A stretch of 14,326 bases of DNA from UBA4655 sp964585575. GTDB taxonomy: Bacteria; Planctomycetota; Planctomycetia; Pirellulales; UBA1268. Positions 1 through 7,016 of the stretch are shown here, piece by piece. The DNA lies in NCBI GenBank assembly GCA_964585575.1, contig CAZPEM010000085.1, forward strand, positions 1-14,326, given 5' to 3'. The position numbers and the translations under genes are program-made. Within the stretch, counting starts at the first letter, position 1, and every line of letters starts with the position of its first letter. A model generated the notes under the pieces. It made no database searches. It was not told where the DNA came from and saw only the letters and a list, made by a program, of their open reading frames with translations.

Positions 1-461
1 GACTCCGACTTTTGCAGTCCGCTTACGCCGGCTCCTGGGCAAGGGCAGCCCCTCATGGTCGACTCTGCCGGTTCGGGGCCGCCCGTGTCCCTGGCCGGAC
101 GTTCGCTTCGGTCCTCCGGACCTTCGCTCACTGCATGTCCGCGGCGCTCCGGCATCCTGCCTGCGCTTGCTTCCATAGCCCGGCTACGGGGCACGTGCAG
201 CCCCTCACGGTCTTCACCCAGGCACTTTGATGCTGAACGCTGGCGGAGCGGACGCGGAGGAGCCTCAGGCGTATCCTCGCCGAAGCGACGGAGTGTCTGC
301 TCCGCCGGCGACGACGACTGCGCCGAGTGTGCGGGTGGTAGCGGTCGCGTCGGTGCTGCTGCGGTCGCGATTGGTCGCAGTGGGTGCTCCTTGGATCGGA
401 CGATCCCTATTCGGTCCGGGGGATCGGGGGCTTGCCGCGGATGCGGTCGGGGGGACGGATT
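1..461. other. Leader/intergenic region without a convincing gene
   Basis: Frames here are open only because of high GC; none gives a recognisable protein, a signal peptide or a Shine-Dalgarno-preceded start. The left part (about 20-215) contains a 30-base imperfect direct repeat, described separately. A short palindrome, GGATCG-GA-CGATCC, lies at 393-406 upstream of the barrel gene and could be a regulator site, but nothing else supports that. No convincing sigma-70 promoter was found. The left edge may be the end of a longer repeat or of a gene lying outside the window. Confidence 0.5.
31..212 (+). repeat. Pair of 30-base imperfect direct repeats (31-60 and 183-212)
   Basis: Bases 31-60 and 183-212 align without gaps at 25 of 30 positions. 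The best conserved part is GCAGCCCCTCA[T/C]GGTC. The copies are 152 bases apart and outside any supported gene. They could be remnants of a dispersed intergenic repeat family or of a duplicated sequence; the window alone cannot decide. Confidence 0.5.
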
Positions 462-1271
462 ATGCGATGGACGACCGTTGCGTCGGCTGTGCTCGCGGTT
501 TTGTGCGGATGGGCGCACGCCGACGCGGTGCCCACCGGCTCCTCCCCTCCCGACGCGATCCTTCGCGATCTCGGCGACCCGATCAAGCTCGCTTCGTTCG
601 ATGGCGTGGAGGAGTTTGATCGCCTGGTCGAGCCGGTCGGACTCGTCCGCGGCGACGGCGGCTCCAGCCGGCGGTTCTACGTCGCTCCGATCGTGGGAGC
701 CTCCTGGGGCGAGATCTCGTTCTTCGAAGACTCGGCCCTCGAGCGGCGGCTCTTCGGGGCCGGCGGCGCGGCGGGCGTCGCGATCACGCGGCCGATGGGG
801 CAGCTGCGGCTCGAGGCGGAGGGGCGGTATCGCGACGGCTTCTCGGCGATGCGGGCGGATGGGACGCTCTTCGCAACGCTCGACACGACCGACAACTGGT
901 CGGCGATGGTGAACGTCTGGCGGGACGTGAGCCTCACCAGGAATTTCGGCGTCTACGGCGGCGGCGGGATCGGGGCGGGCGGCTACCGCTTCGGCCTGTT
1001 CGCCACGGACGGCGCGGACGTGATCGCTTCGGGCGACCGCGACACGGCCTTCGCCTGGCAGGCGGGCGGCGGGATCCTCTATGCCGTAAGCGATCGCGTG
1101 ACGCTCGACCTCGGCTACCGCTACTACTCGGTCGAGCCCACCGAAGCTCCTCTCTTCTTCACGATTGCCCCCGGCGGCCCCGTGTTCGCTGGTCAGCTGC
1201 AAAATCAGTTCGTCGCCAGCGAACTGCTCCTCACGGTCCGCATCTACGAGCCGTTTCGCCGCTGGCGGTGA
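462..1271 (+). CDS. Outer-membrane beta-barrel protein (porin-like)
   Basis: A protein of 269 residues. The ATG at 462 is chosen over an upstream in-frame start at 384 because it is preceded by a GGGGGGA purine run and opens directly into a signal peptide (MRWTT, a hydrophobic VASAVLAVLCGW core, then AHADA with likely cleavage near residue 22). After a short linker, from about residue 70 the chain alternates polar and non-polar residues in strands separated by Gly/Asp-rich turns: FYVAPIVGASWG, GQLRLEAEGRYR, FGVYGGGGIGAGGYRFG, WQAGGGILYAVSDRVTLDLGYRYYS, ELLLTVRIYEPF. The Gly-rich GGGIGAG and GYRYY motifs and the final strand resemble small 8-stranded OmpA-like/OMP_b-brl proteins. It presumably sits in the outer membrane; substrate or role cannot be told. 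Its stop lies 3 bases from the convergent sbtA stop. Confidence 0.7.
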   Translation: MRWTTVASAVLAVLCGWAHADAVPTGSSPPDAILRDLGDPIKLASFDGVEEFDRLVEPVGLVRGDGGSSRRFYVAPIVGASWGEISFFEDSALERRLFGAGGAAGVAITRPMGQLRLEAEGRYRDGFSAMRADGTLFATLDTTDNWSAMVNVWRDVSLTRNFGVYGGGGIGAGGYRFGLFATDGADVIASGDRDTAFAWQAGGGILYAVSDRVTLDLGYRYYSVEPTEAPLFFTIAPGGPVFAGQLQNQFVASELLLTVRIYEPFRRWR

Positions 1272-1274
1272 CCG

Positions 1275-2258
1275 CTACGCCCAGAGGCGGTCGATGACCG
1301 TGTAGTAGAGCGGGATGCCGACGCTGATGTTGAACGGGAACGTCACGCTCAACGACAGGAGCTCGAAGAGGCCCGGGTTCGCCTCCGGCACCGCCTGCCG
1401 CATCGCCGCCGGCACGACGATGTAGGACGAGCTCGCGCACAGGAGCGTGAAGAGCAGCGCGTCGCCCTTCCCCATGCCGAGCAGGTGGGCCAGGCCGATG
1501 CCGAGGGCCGCGTTCGCCAGAGGTGCGAGGATGCCGAAAGCCACGAGCTTCGGCCCCACCTCGACGAGCTTCTCCGCCTTCCGTGCGGCGAGCATGCCGA
1601 CGTCGAGCAGGAAGAGCAGCACGATTCCCTTGAAGAGGCCCGTCATGAACGGCTTGAGCCCTTCACCGGCGGTGGGCCCCGTGATCACGCCGATGACGAG
1701 GCTGCCGATGAGCAGGAGCACGGTCCCGTTGAAGAACGACTCGTGCAGGATCCCCTTCAGGCCGGGCCTCCCCTGTGAAGTTCCGACAGACTCACGCGGC
1801 GCGAAGATCCGCACGAGCATGATCCCCATGATCACGGCCGGCGACTCCATCATCGACATCACCGCCACCATGTGGCCGCCGAACCCGACCTGCTGCCGGT
1901 TGAGAAATTCCGTCCCCACGACGAAGGTCACGATGCTGATCGAGCCGTAGGTGGCCGCCATCGCGGCGGCGTCGTAGACGCTCAGGATTCGGCGGAGGAA
2001 GAAGAAGGTGTAGAACGGCACGAAGAGGGCCATCCCCATGGCGGCCGCGATCGTCGCCGCCACCTCCGTCGTCAGGCCCGCGTGGGCGAGCTTCTCGCCC
2101 CCCGTGTATCCGATCGAAATGAGCAGGTAGGTCGAGAAGAACTTCGGGAGCGGGTAGGGCAGTTCGAGGTCGGAGCGAACGAGCACCGCCAGGAAACCGA
2201 GGGCGAAGAAGAGCGCCGCCGGGCTGAGGACGTTCGCCAGGATCGTCTGCGTGTCCAT
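1275..2258 (-). CDS. sbtA: Sodium-dependent bicarbonate transporter, SbtA family
   Basis: A multi-pass inner-membrane protein of 327 residues, expected to import HCO3- with Na+. Family-typical stretches are visible: LLISIGYTGGEKLA (about residues 45-58), YGSISIVTFVVGTEFL (about 104-119), GHMVAVMSMMESPAVIMG (about 127-144), LLFLLDVGMLAARKA (about 211-225), and near the end ASSSYIVVPAAMRQAVPE and TFPFNISVGIPLYY. About ten hydrophobic segments are arranged in two halves around a polar linker near 152-170. The ATG at 2258 is preferred to an in-frame start 53 codons upstream, whose extra segment is not SbtA-like and spans the probable promoter and leader. A GGGAGG Shine-Dalgarno lies 13 bases upstream. 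It is slightly shorter than cyanobacterial SbtA, and no SbtB (PII-like) gene is adjacent. Transport of bicarbonate is inferred from family; some members may move other anions. Confidence 0.85.
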   Translation of the reverse strand: MDTQTILANVLSPAALFFALGFLAVLVRSDLELPYPLPKFFSTYLLISIGYTGGEKLAHAGLTTEVAATIAAAMGMALFVPFYTFFFLRRILSVYDAAAMAATYGSISIVTFVVGTEFLNRQQVGFGGHMVAVMSMMESPAVIMGIMLVRIFAPRESVGTSQGRPGLKGILHESFFNGTVLLLIGSLVIGVITGPTAGEGLKPFMTGLFKGIVLLFLLDVGMLAARKAEKLVEVGPKLVAFGILAPLANAALGIGLAHLLGMGKGDALLFTLLCASSSYIVVPAAMRQAVPEANPGLFELLSLSVTFPFNISVGIPLYYTVIDRLWA

Positions 2259-2267
2259 AGATCTCGC

Positions 2268-2337
2268 GGAACCTCCCGGGGGGGTGCGGCCGACTTGCGG
2301 CCACAGAAGGTTTTCGGCATCCCGGGACGATCGTTCC
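2268..2337 (-). promoter_or_regulatory. Structured sbtA leader that can mask the Shine-Dalgarno
   Basis: Read on the minus strand, the leader can form nested stems. GGAAC (2337-2333) pairs with GTTCC (2272-2268). TCCCGGG (2327-2321) pairs with CCCGGGA (2280-2274). An inner hairpin is made by TGTGGCCG (2305-2298), loop CAAGT, and CGGCCGCA (2292-2285), with one G-U pair. The 3' arms include the GGGAGG Shine-Dalgarno (2277-2272), so the fold would hide it. This is seen by eye; function as a regulatory RNA is inference. Confidence 0.4.
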
Positions 2338-2370
2338 AATAGATAAAACGCATCGTTGAAGAGAAAATAT
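2338..2370 (-). promoter_or_regulatory. Candidate sbtA promoter (ATATTTTC-N17-TATCTATT)
   Basis: An AT-rich island in GC-rich surroundings. On the minus strand, ATATTTTC (2370-2363) is followed after exactly 17 bases by TATCTATT (2345-2338), leaving a leader of about 75-80 bases before the sbtA ATG. TATCTA is an acceptable -10; the upstream box is a poor TTGACA match. Nearly the same arrangement occurs before the carbonic anhydrase gene at 9081-9113. Confidence 0.45.
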
Positions 2371-2431
2371 CGATGCCGTTTGAAGAGGGCAGGGCGGTGG
2401 TGATCCTCGGCAGCCACGTCTCGAGATCATG

Positions 2432-2459
2432 TTGGCTTATGGGACTCTGCGACTATACT
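2432..2459 (+). promoter_or_regulatory. vapBC promoter, probably leaderless
   Basis: TTGGCT (2432-2437) as -35, a 16-base spacer and TATACT (2454-2459) as -10 make a good sigma-70-type promoter. A start about 7 bases downstream would fall at or within a base or two of the vapB ATG at 2466. No Shine-Dalgarno precedes that ATG, which fits translation of a leaderless mRNA. Confidence 0.6.
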
Positions 2460-2472
2460 CATGGCATGAGTA
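2456..2472. promoter_or_regulatory. Palindromic operator over the vapB -10 and start codon
   Basis: TACTCATGGCATGAGTA is a perfect inverted repeat: 8-base arms around a single central G. It overlaps four bases of the -10 box and contains the vapB ATG (2466). Ribbon-helix-helix antitoxins usually repress their own operon at palindromes placed like this, so it is the likely VapB/VapBC binding site. The palindrome is directly seen; its use as operator is inferred. Confidence 0.6.
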
Positions 2473-2759
2473 AGCGGCTGCAGGTGCTCCTCGCGGAGCA
2501 GGAATTGGCGGAGATCCAGGGGCTTGCCCGCCGTGAGCGGGTCACCGTGGCGGCTTGGGTGCGGCGGGCGCTCGACGAGGCCAAGCAGCGGCGGCCGGCG
2601 GGTGACCCGGCCCGCAAGATCGCGTCGATCAGGGCGGCCGCGGCGCACGGTTTTCCGTCCGGTGACATCGAGGCGATGCTCGCCGACATCGCCCGTGGCG
2701 CGGCATCCGGCCCGGCTGCTCCGCCTCCCGCGCCGCGCCGGCGGCGTTCGCGGCCGTGA
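2466..2759 (+). CDS. Ribbon-helix-helix type antitoxin (VapB-like)
   Basis: A protein of 97 residues. The N-terminal part (KRLQVLLAEQELAEIQGLA, then VTVAAWVRRALDEAK, residues about 3-41) fits a ribbon-helix-helix domain: one beta strand then two helices, with the alternating strand residues that would contact DNA. FPSGDIEAMLADIARG (about 63-78) is the kind of amphipathic segment that binds a PIN toxin, and the tail is Pro/Ala/Arg-rich. The start at 2466 is chosen because it begins the RHH fold and lies at the predicted transcription start; the upstream extension in frame is not protein-like. The stop overlaps the start of the PIN gene (GTGA, 4 bases), so the two are translationally coupled. 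The antitoxin presumably neutralises the next gene's RNase and represses the operon. Confidence 0.75.
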   Translation: MSKRLQVLLAEQELAEIQGLARRERVTVAAWVRRALDEAKQRRPAGDPARKIASIRAAAAHGFPSGDIEAMLADIARGAASGPAAPPPAPRRRRSRP

Positions 2760-3154
2760 TTTTCATCGACTCGAACATCCCGATGTATCTGGTGGGGAAG
2801 CGACACCCCCACAAGATCGACGCCCAGCGGCTGCTCGAGCAGATGGTGGCGGCGAGCGAGCGGCTGGTGACCGATGCCGAGGTGTTCCAGGAAATCCTGC
2901 ACCGCTACACGGCGATCGACCGCCGTGACGCCATTCAGCCGGCCTTCGCCATCTTGCTGGCGGTCGTGGACTCCGTCTTTCCAATTGAGCTCGGAGACGT
3001 CGAGCGGGCGAAGGCGATCGTGCTGGAGACCCGCAGGCTGTCGTCGCGGGACGCCCTCCATGTGGCGATCATGGAGCGGCAGGGTGTGTCGGAGATCATG
3101 ACCTTCGATCGCAGTTTTGCAGAGCGACCCGGCATCCGCGTGGTGGGCGGGTAA
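2756..3154 (+). CDS. PIN-domain ribonuclease toxin (VapC-like)
   Basis: A protein of 132 residues, a single PIN domain, starting with GTG at 2756 inside the stop of the antitoxin gene. The four acidic residues of the Mg2+ site are present: D5 (FIDSNI), E46 (VFQEIL), D99 (SSRDALHVA) and D118 (MTFDRSF), with the usual hydrophobic strand before each. VapC toxins of this kind cleave specific RNAs (often tRNA or rRNA) when free of antitoxin; the target here cannot be told. The site looks intact, so the toxin is probably active. The stop (TAATG) overlaps by one base the start of the following membrane-synthase gene, an unusual continuation for a toxin-antitoxin operon. Confidence 0.8.
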   Translation: MIFIDSNIPMYLVGKRHPHKIDAQRLLEQMVAASERLVTDAEVFQEILHRYTAIDRRDAIQPAFAILLAVVDSVFPIELGDVERAKAIVLETRRLSSRDALHVAIMERQGVSEIMTFDRSFAERPGIRVVGG

Positions 3155-5688
3155 TGCACAGCGTCAACGCGACCGATTCGACGTCGCCCGCACCGCGGGC
3201 CAGCTTGCACGACGCCGTCGGCGCGGTGTCGCCCGCGCCCGCATGGGCCTGGCCGGTGGTGATCGCGGTGTTCGCCGTCGGCGGCGGCTGGGCGCTCGTT
3301 CACGAGATCGTCTGGTTTCAGTTGCTGCAGCTCTCGCTCGGATCGTCCGCGGTCTCCCTGGCCGTGCTGCTGGGGACGTTCATGGGGGGGCTGGGCCTCG
3401 GCAGCTTCATCGCCCCGCGGCTGACCGCTGCCGGCCGGCACCCGCTCGCGGTCTACGCCGCCCTCGAGGCCGGCATCGCGGTGTGTGGGGCGGGGCTCCT
3501 CTGGGCGGCGCCGACCCTCGGATCGCTCTATGCCGCGAGCCTGCCGGCTGGATATCCGGGCCTCGTGATCCGAGGGCTCGTCGCGGCCATCTGCCTGCTG
3601 CCGCCGACGGTGCTCATGGGGGCCACGATGCCGGTGTTGGCCGGATTCGTCGCGCGGACTCCTGCCGCCGATGCCCGCCTGGGCCTGCTCTACGCCGGCA
3701 ATCTGGCGGGCGCGGTCTGCGGCTGCCTGATCGCGGCCTACGGCCTGCTTCCCCGGGTCGATCTGTTCACGGCGGGGAGCGTCGCGGTGGCCGGCAACCT
3801 CGCGGTGGCGGCGCTGGCTGCGGTCGTCGCCCGCTCGACGCCCGCTCCCGCGCCCGCCGCACCGGCCGAGGCGGCGCGGCGGCCACTCGACCGCGGCTTG
3901 CTCGTGGCGATCGGCCTCTCGGGGCTCGCGGCACTGGCGGCCGAGGTGGTGTGGACGCGGTTGCTCGCACTCCAGATCGGCGGCAGCGTGTTCGCCTTCG
4001 CGATCATCCTCGCCGTGTTCCTTGCGGGGCTGGGCCTCGGCAGCGCGTGGGCATCGTCGTTGACCCGCGCGACCGGCGACGCCCGAACGGCGTTCGGCCT
4101 GTGTCAGCTGCTGCTCCCCGCGGGCATCGCGTGGGCGGCGTTTCAGCTCGCCCATTCGCTTCCGGCGTGGCCCATCAATCCGTCGCTCGGCCGTGATGCG
4201 GTCGCCACGTTCCAACTCGATATCGTCCGCTGCCTCTGGGCGGTGCTGCCGGCGACGTTGCTGTGGGGGGCGAGCTTCCCGCTGGCCGTCGCGGCGCTCG
4301 CCCGCGACGGGCAGGACCCTGCCAGGCGGGTGGCCGCAGCCTCCGCGGCGAACACGCTCGGGGCGATCGCGGGAGCGGTTGCGGGGGCGCCGCTGGTCTG
4401 GATGTGCTCCTCACAGGGCATGCAGCGGCTGCTGATCCTCGTCGCCGCGGTCGCGGCCGGCCTGGCCCTCGCCCCGGTCGCGGCGACGGCTTGGCGGTCG
4501 TCTGCCCGCGGCCGCGTGGCGATCTTGTCCGCCGCGTGCCTCGCCCTGGCGTGGGCTGCCGGCATCGCATGGCTCGTGCCGCCGGTCTCCCCCGCGCTCG
4601 TCGCCTACGGGCGGTTCAGCGGGCTGTGGGGGAGCGACAATCAGTTCGTATACGTCGGCGAAGGGCTGCAGGCCTCCGTGGCCGTCACTCGGACGCCAGC
4701 CGGCTTGACGCTCTACCACAACGCCGGCAAGGTCCAGGCCTCGAGCATGTCGCATGACATGCGGCTCCAGCGGCTCCTCGGGCACCTGACCACGCTCGTG
4801 CCCGAATCGCCGCGGGAGGTGCTCGTGATCGGCTGCGGCGCAGGCGTGACGGCGGGGGCGGTGTCGCTCGACCCGCGGGTGGAGTCCGAGACGATCGTCG
4901 AGATCGAGCCGCTCGTGCCCGGCGCGGTGCTCGCGCACTTCAGCGACCACAACGGCGGGGTGCTCCGCAACCCGAAGGTCCGCGTGGTGATCGACGACGG
5001 CCGGCATCACCTCCTCTCGACGTCCCGGACGTACGACGCCATCACCTCCGATCCCCTCGATCCCTGGGTCCGGGGCGCGGCGACCCTCTACACCCGCGAG
5101 TTCTTCGAGCTGGTGAAGTCGCGGCTCCGGCCGGGGGGCGTGTTTACGCTGTTCGTGCAGCTCTACCAGACGAACGACGCCGCCGTGAAAAGCCAGCTCG
5201 CCACTTTTTTCGAGGTCTTTCCCGACGGGCTCGTGATCGGCAACACGCTTGGAGGCATGGGCTACGACCTCGTGCTCCTCGGTCAGCCCGGGCCGACGGT
5301 CATCGACGTGGACGCGATCGCCCGGCGGCTGGAGCAGCCGGAGTTCGCGGCCGTCCGCGGCTCGCTCGCCGACGTGGGCATCGGCACGGTTGCGGAGCTG
5401 TTTGCGAACTGCGTCGGGGCCGCCGACAGCCTGCAGGAGTTTCTCGCCGGCGCGGAGATCACCACCGACCGCAACCTGCGGCTGCAGTACCTTGCCGGCG
5501 CGAGCCTCAACCGGTTCGACAGCGGGGCGATCTACGCCCGCATGCTCGCCGGGCCGTTCCGCTTTCCCGCCGCGGCCTTCCGGGGATCGGAAGACGCGGT
5601 GCGGGCGGTGGAGGCGGCGATGGAGCAACGCCGAGTCGGCGACGTCGGGGAGCGTGGACCGCTACCGGAGGCCGCACCGCTCCCCTGA
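3154..5688 (+). CDS. Polytopic membrane protein fused to a spermidine-synthase-like domain
   Basis: A protein of 844 residues. About 13 hydrophobic segments fill roughly residues 30-480. A soluble C-terminal domain (about 500-800) has the Rossmann methyltransferase-like fold of spermidine synthase: VLVIGCGAG (about 556-564) as the nucleotide loop, IVEIEPLVPGAV as the acidic strand, VRVVIDDGRHHL, and YDAITSDPLDPW...LYTREFFEL where true synthases have the catalytic Asp loop. The membrane part is duplicated: EIVWFQLLQLSLGSSA...FMGGLGLGS near residue 50 matches EVVWTRLLALQIGGSV...FLAGLGLGS near 265. This is the fused MFS/spermidine synthase-like group; aminopropyltransferase activity has not been shown for most members, and the substrate may not be a polyamine. 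The ATG at 3154 overlaps the PIN gene stop by one base, suggesting cotranscription. Confidence 0.75.
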   Translation: MHSVNATDSTSPAPRASLHDAVGAVSPAPAWAWPVVIAVFAVGGGWALVHEIVWFQLLQLSLGSSAVSLAVLLGTFMGGLGLGSFIAPRLTAAGRHPLAVYAALEAGIAVCGAGLLWAAPTLGSLYAASLPAGYPGLVIRGLVAAICLLPPTVLMGATMPVLAGFVARTPAADARLGLLYAGNLAGAVCGCLIAAYGLLPRVDLFTAGSVAVAGNLAVAALAAVVARSTPAPAPAAPAEAARRPLDRGLLVAIGLSGLAALAAEVVWTRLLALQIGGSVFAFAIILAVFLAGLGLGSAWASSLTRATGDARTAFGLCQLLLPAGIAWAAFQLAHSLPAWPINPSLGRDAVATFQLDIVRCLWAVLPATLLWGASFPLAVAALARDGQDPARRVAAASAANTLGAIAGAVAGAPLVWMCSSQGMQRLLILVAAVAAGLALAPVAATAWRSSARGRVAILSAACLALAWAAGIAWLVPPVSPALVAYGRFSGLWGSDNQFVYVGEGLQASVAVTRTPAGLTLYHNAGKVQASSMSHDMRLQRLLGHLTTLVPESPREVLVIGCGAGVTAGAVSLDPRVESETIVEIEPLVPGAVLAHFSDHNGGVLRNPKVRVVIDDGRHHLLSTSRTYDAITSDPLDPWVRGAATLYTREFFELVKSRLRPGGVFTLFVQLYQTNDAAVKSQLATFFEVFPDGLVIGNTLGGMGYDLVLLGQPGPTVIDVDAIARRLEQPEFAAVRGSLADVGIGTVAELFANCVGAADSLQEFLAGAEITTDRNLRLQYLAGASLNRFDSGAIYARMLAGPFRFPAAAFRGSEDAVRAVEAAMEQRRVGDVGERGPLPEAAPLP

Positions 5689-5739
5689 AACGCGGCCCTG
5701 CGAGCCCGTGGTCTGATCCGCAGGTTCCCGTCGGGGCGA

Positions 5740-5768
5740 CCGACACGCGACGCGGGGCGGTGTATAAC
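5740..5768 (+). promoter_or_regulatory. Candidate promoter of the PQQ-like propeller gene
   Basis: CCGACA (5740-5745), a 17-base spacer and TATAAC (5763-5768) resemble a sigma-70 promoter. Transcription would start near 5775, shortly before the AGGAG Shine-Dalgarno (5782-5786) of the gene starting at 5796. Confidence 0.45.
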
Positions 5769-5795
5769 CATGGCTGCTTCTCAGGAGAGGGTAGT

Positions 5796-7016
5796 ATGCC
5801 GCTGATCCATCTGCTTCTGGCCGGAGTCGTCGGCGCCGGGGCCCCTGACTGGCCGCAGTTTCGCGGTCCGCATGCGGACGGGCATGCCGAGGGAGCGATA
5901 CCCGCCGTCGAGTGGTCGGAGACGAAGAACGTCGTCTGGAAGGCCGCCGTTCCCGGGCTCGGTTGGTCGTCACCGGTGGTCGTCGGCGATCGGGTCTACC
6001 TGACCACCGCGGTGCCCGAGGGCAAGGGGATGACGCTGCGGGCGCTGGCCATCGACGCGGGCAGCGGAGAGATCGTCTGGGATCGCGAGGTCTTCCGCGT
6101 CGACATGCAGCCGAAGATCCACGGCAAGAACAGCCATGCCAGCCCCACGCCGATCGTCCGGGATGGGGCCGTGTACGTTCATTTCGGCCCGCTGGGCATG
6201 GCTCGGCTCGACGCCCGCGACGGCGGCATCGTCTGGCGGTGCGAGGAACTCACCTACCCGCCGGTGCATGGCAGCGGCGGGTCGCCCGTGTTGATCGACG
6301 GCAGGCTCATCGTGACCTGCGACGGGTCCAGTGACCCGTTCGTGGCTGCGGTCGACGCTGCGACCGGCCGGGTGGCGTGGCGGACGCCGCGGTCGGTGAA
6401 GGCCCGAAACAGCTTCTCGTTCGCCACGCCGGCCGTGACGGAGAGCGACGGGAAAAAGCTCGTCGTCGCCCCGGGAAGCGATCACTGCGCCGCGTACGAC
6501 CCCGGCACCGGCGAGGAACGCTGGAAGGTGCGGGCCGCCGGCTGGTCGGTGGTGCCGCAGCCGGCGATCGGCCATGGCCTCGTGATCTACAACCACGACT
6601 ATGATCGGCCCGAACTGTTGGCCGTTCGGCTGGGAGGAACAGGCGATCTCACCGACACGCACGTGGCTTGGCGGCTCAGTCGGGCCGCCCCCAGCACGCC
6701 GTCGCCGCTGCTCGTGGGGGACGACCTCTACTTCGTATCTGACAAGGGCATTGCCTCCGCCGTCGATGCCAAGACGGGCGAGGTCCACTGGACCGAGCGG
6801 CTCGGCGGCAATTACTCGGCGTCGCCGATCCTCGTTGCGGACCGCATCCTGTTCCTCGACGAAGCGGGCCGTGCGACATGGGTCCGCGCGGGCCGGACCT
6901 TCGAGCGGCTCGAGATCAACGAACTCCCGGGAAGGACGCTCGCCACGCCCGCGTTCGCCGGCGGGGCGATGTACCTGCGGACCGACACAGCCCTGTTCAA
7001 GATCGCTGCGCCGTAA
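5796..7016 (+). CDS. Secreted PQQ-binding-like beta-propeller repeat protein
   Basis: A protein of 406 residues. The ATG at 5796 has a well-placed AGGAGAG upstream and opens a short signal peptide (MPLIHLLLAGVVGAGA), directly followed by DWPQFRGPHADG, the hallmark entry of planctomycete secreted propellers. Repeats of the PQQ/YVTN type follow: SSPVVVGDRVYLTT, LRALAIDAGSGEIVWD, ASPTPIVRDGAVYVHFG, LDARDGGIVWR, VAAVDAATGRVAWRT, AAYDPGTGEERWKV, SAVDAKTGEVHWTE, and a closing ATPAFAGGAMYLRTDTALFKI. It is probably periplasmic or cell-surface. The family is often annotated as outer-membrane-assembly (BamB)-like or dehydrogenase-like, but PQQ ligands are not evident and no enzyme activity should be assumed. 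The stop codon lies within a 16-base tandem duplication (6999-7030). Confidence 0.8.
   Translation: MPLIHLLLAGVVGAGAPDWPQFRGPHADGHAEGAIPAVEWSETKNVVWKAAVPGLGWSSPVVVGDRVYLTTAVPEGKGMTLRALAIDAGSGEIVWDREVFRVDMQPKIHGKNSHASPTPIVRDGAVYVHFGPLGMARLDARDGGIVWRCEELTYPPVHGSGGSPVLIDGRLIVTCDGSSDPFVAAVDAATGRVAWRTPRSVKARNSFSFATPAVTESDGKKLVVAPGSDHCAAYDPGTGEERWKVRAAGWSVVPQPAIGHGLVIYNHDYDRPELLAVRLGGTGDLTDTHVAWRLSRAAPSTPSPLLVGDDLYFVSDKGIASAVDAKTGEVHWTERLGGNYSASPILVADRILFLDEAGRATWVRAGRTFERLEINELPGRTLATPAFAGGAMYLRTDTALFKIAAP

Noticed and set aside
31..212. CRISPR array
   Set aside because: Only two diverged copies with a 122-base gap between them and no regular spacing.
55..912. 285-codon frame over the left edge and the barrel gene
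   Set aside because: Ser/Arg-rich translation, no Shine-Dalgarno, overlaps a better gene with signal peptide.
2072..2320. Upstream frame starting in the sbtA leader (ATG at 2320, minus strand) and overlapping sbtA
   Set aside because: Its product is Arg/Ser-rich and out of frame with sbtA, without a ribosome site; a regulatory upstream ORF is possible but unsupported.
2259..2417. 53-codon N-terminal extension of SbtA
   Set aside because: Not hydrophobic or family-like, and it would place the AT-rich promoter island and leader stems inside coding DNA; the ATG at 2258 gives a normal SbtA start.
2935..5628. Long minus-strand frames (2935-4215 and 4411-5628) opposite the membrane-synthase gene
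   Set aside because: Same reason: Arg/Gly-rich shadow translations of a strong gene, with no start signals.
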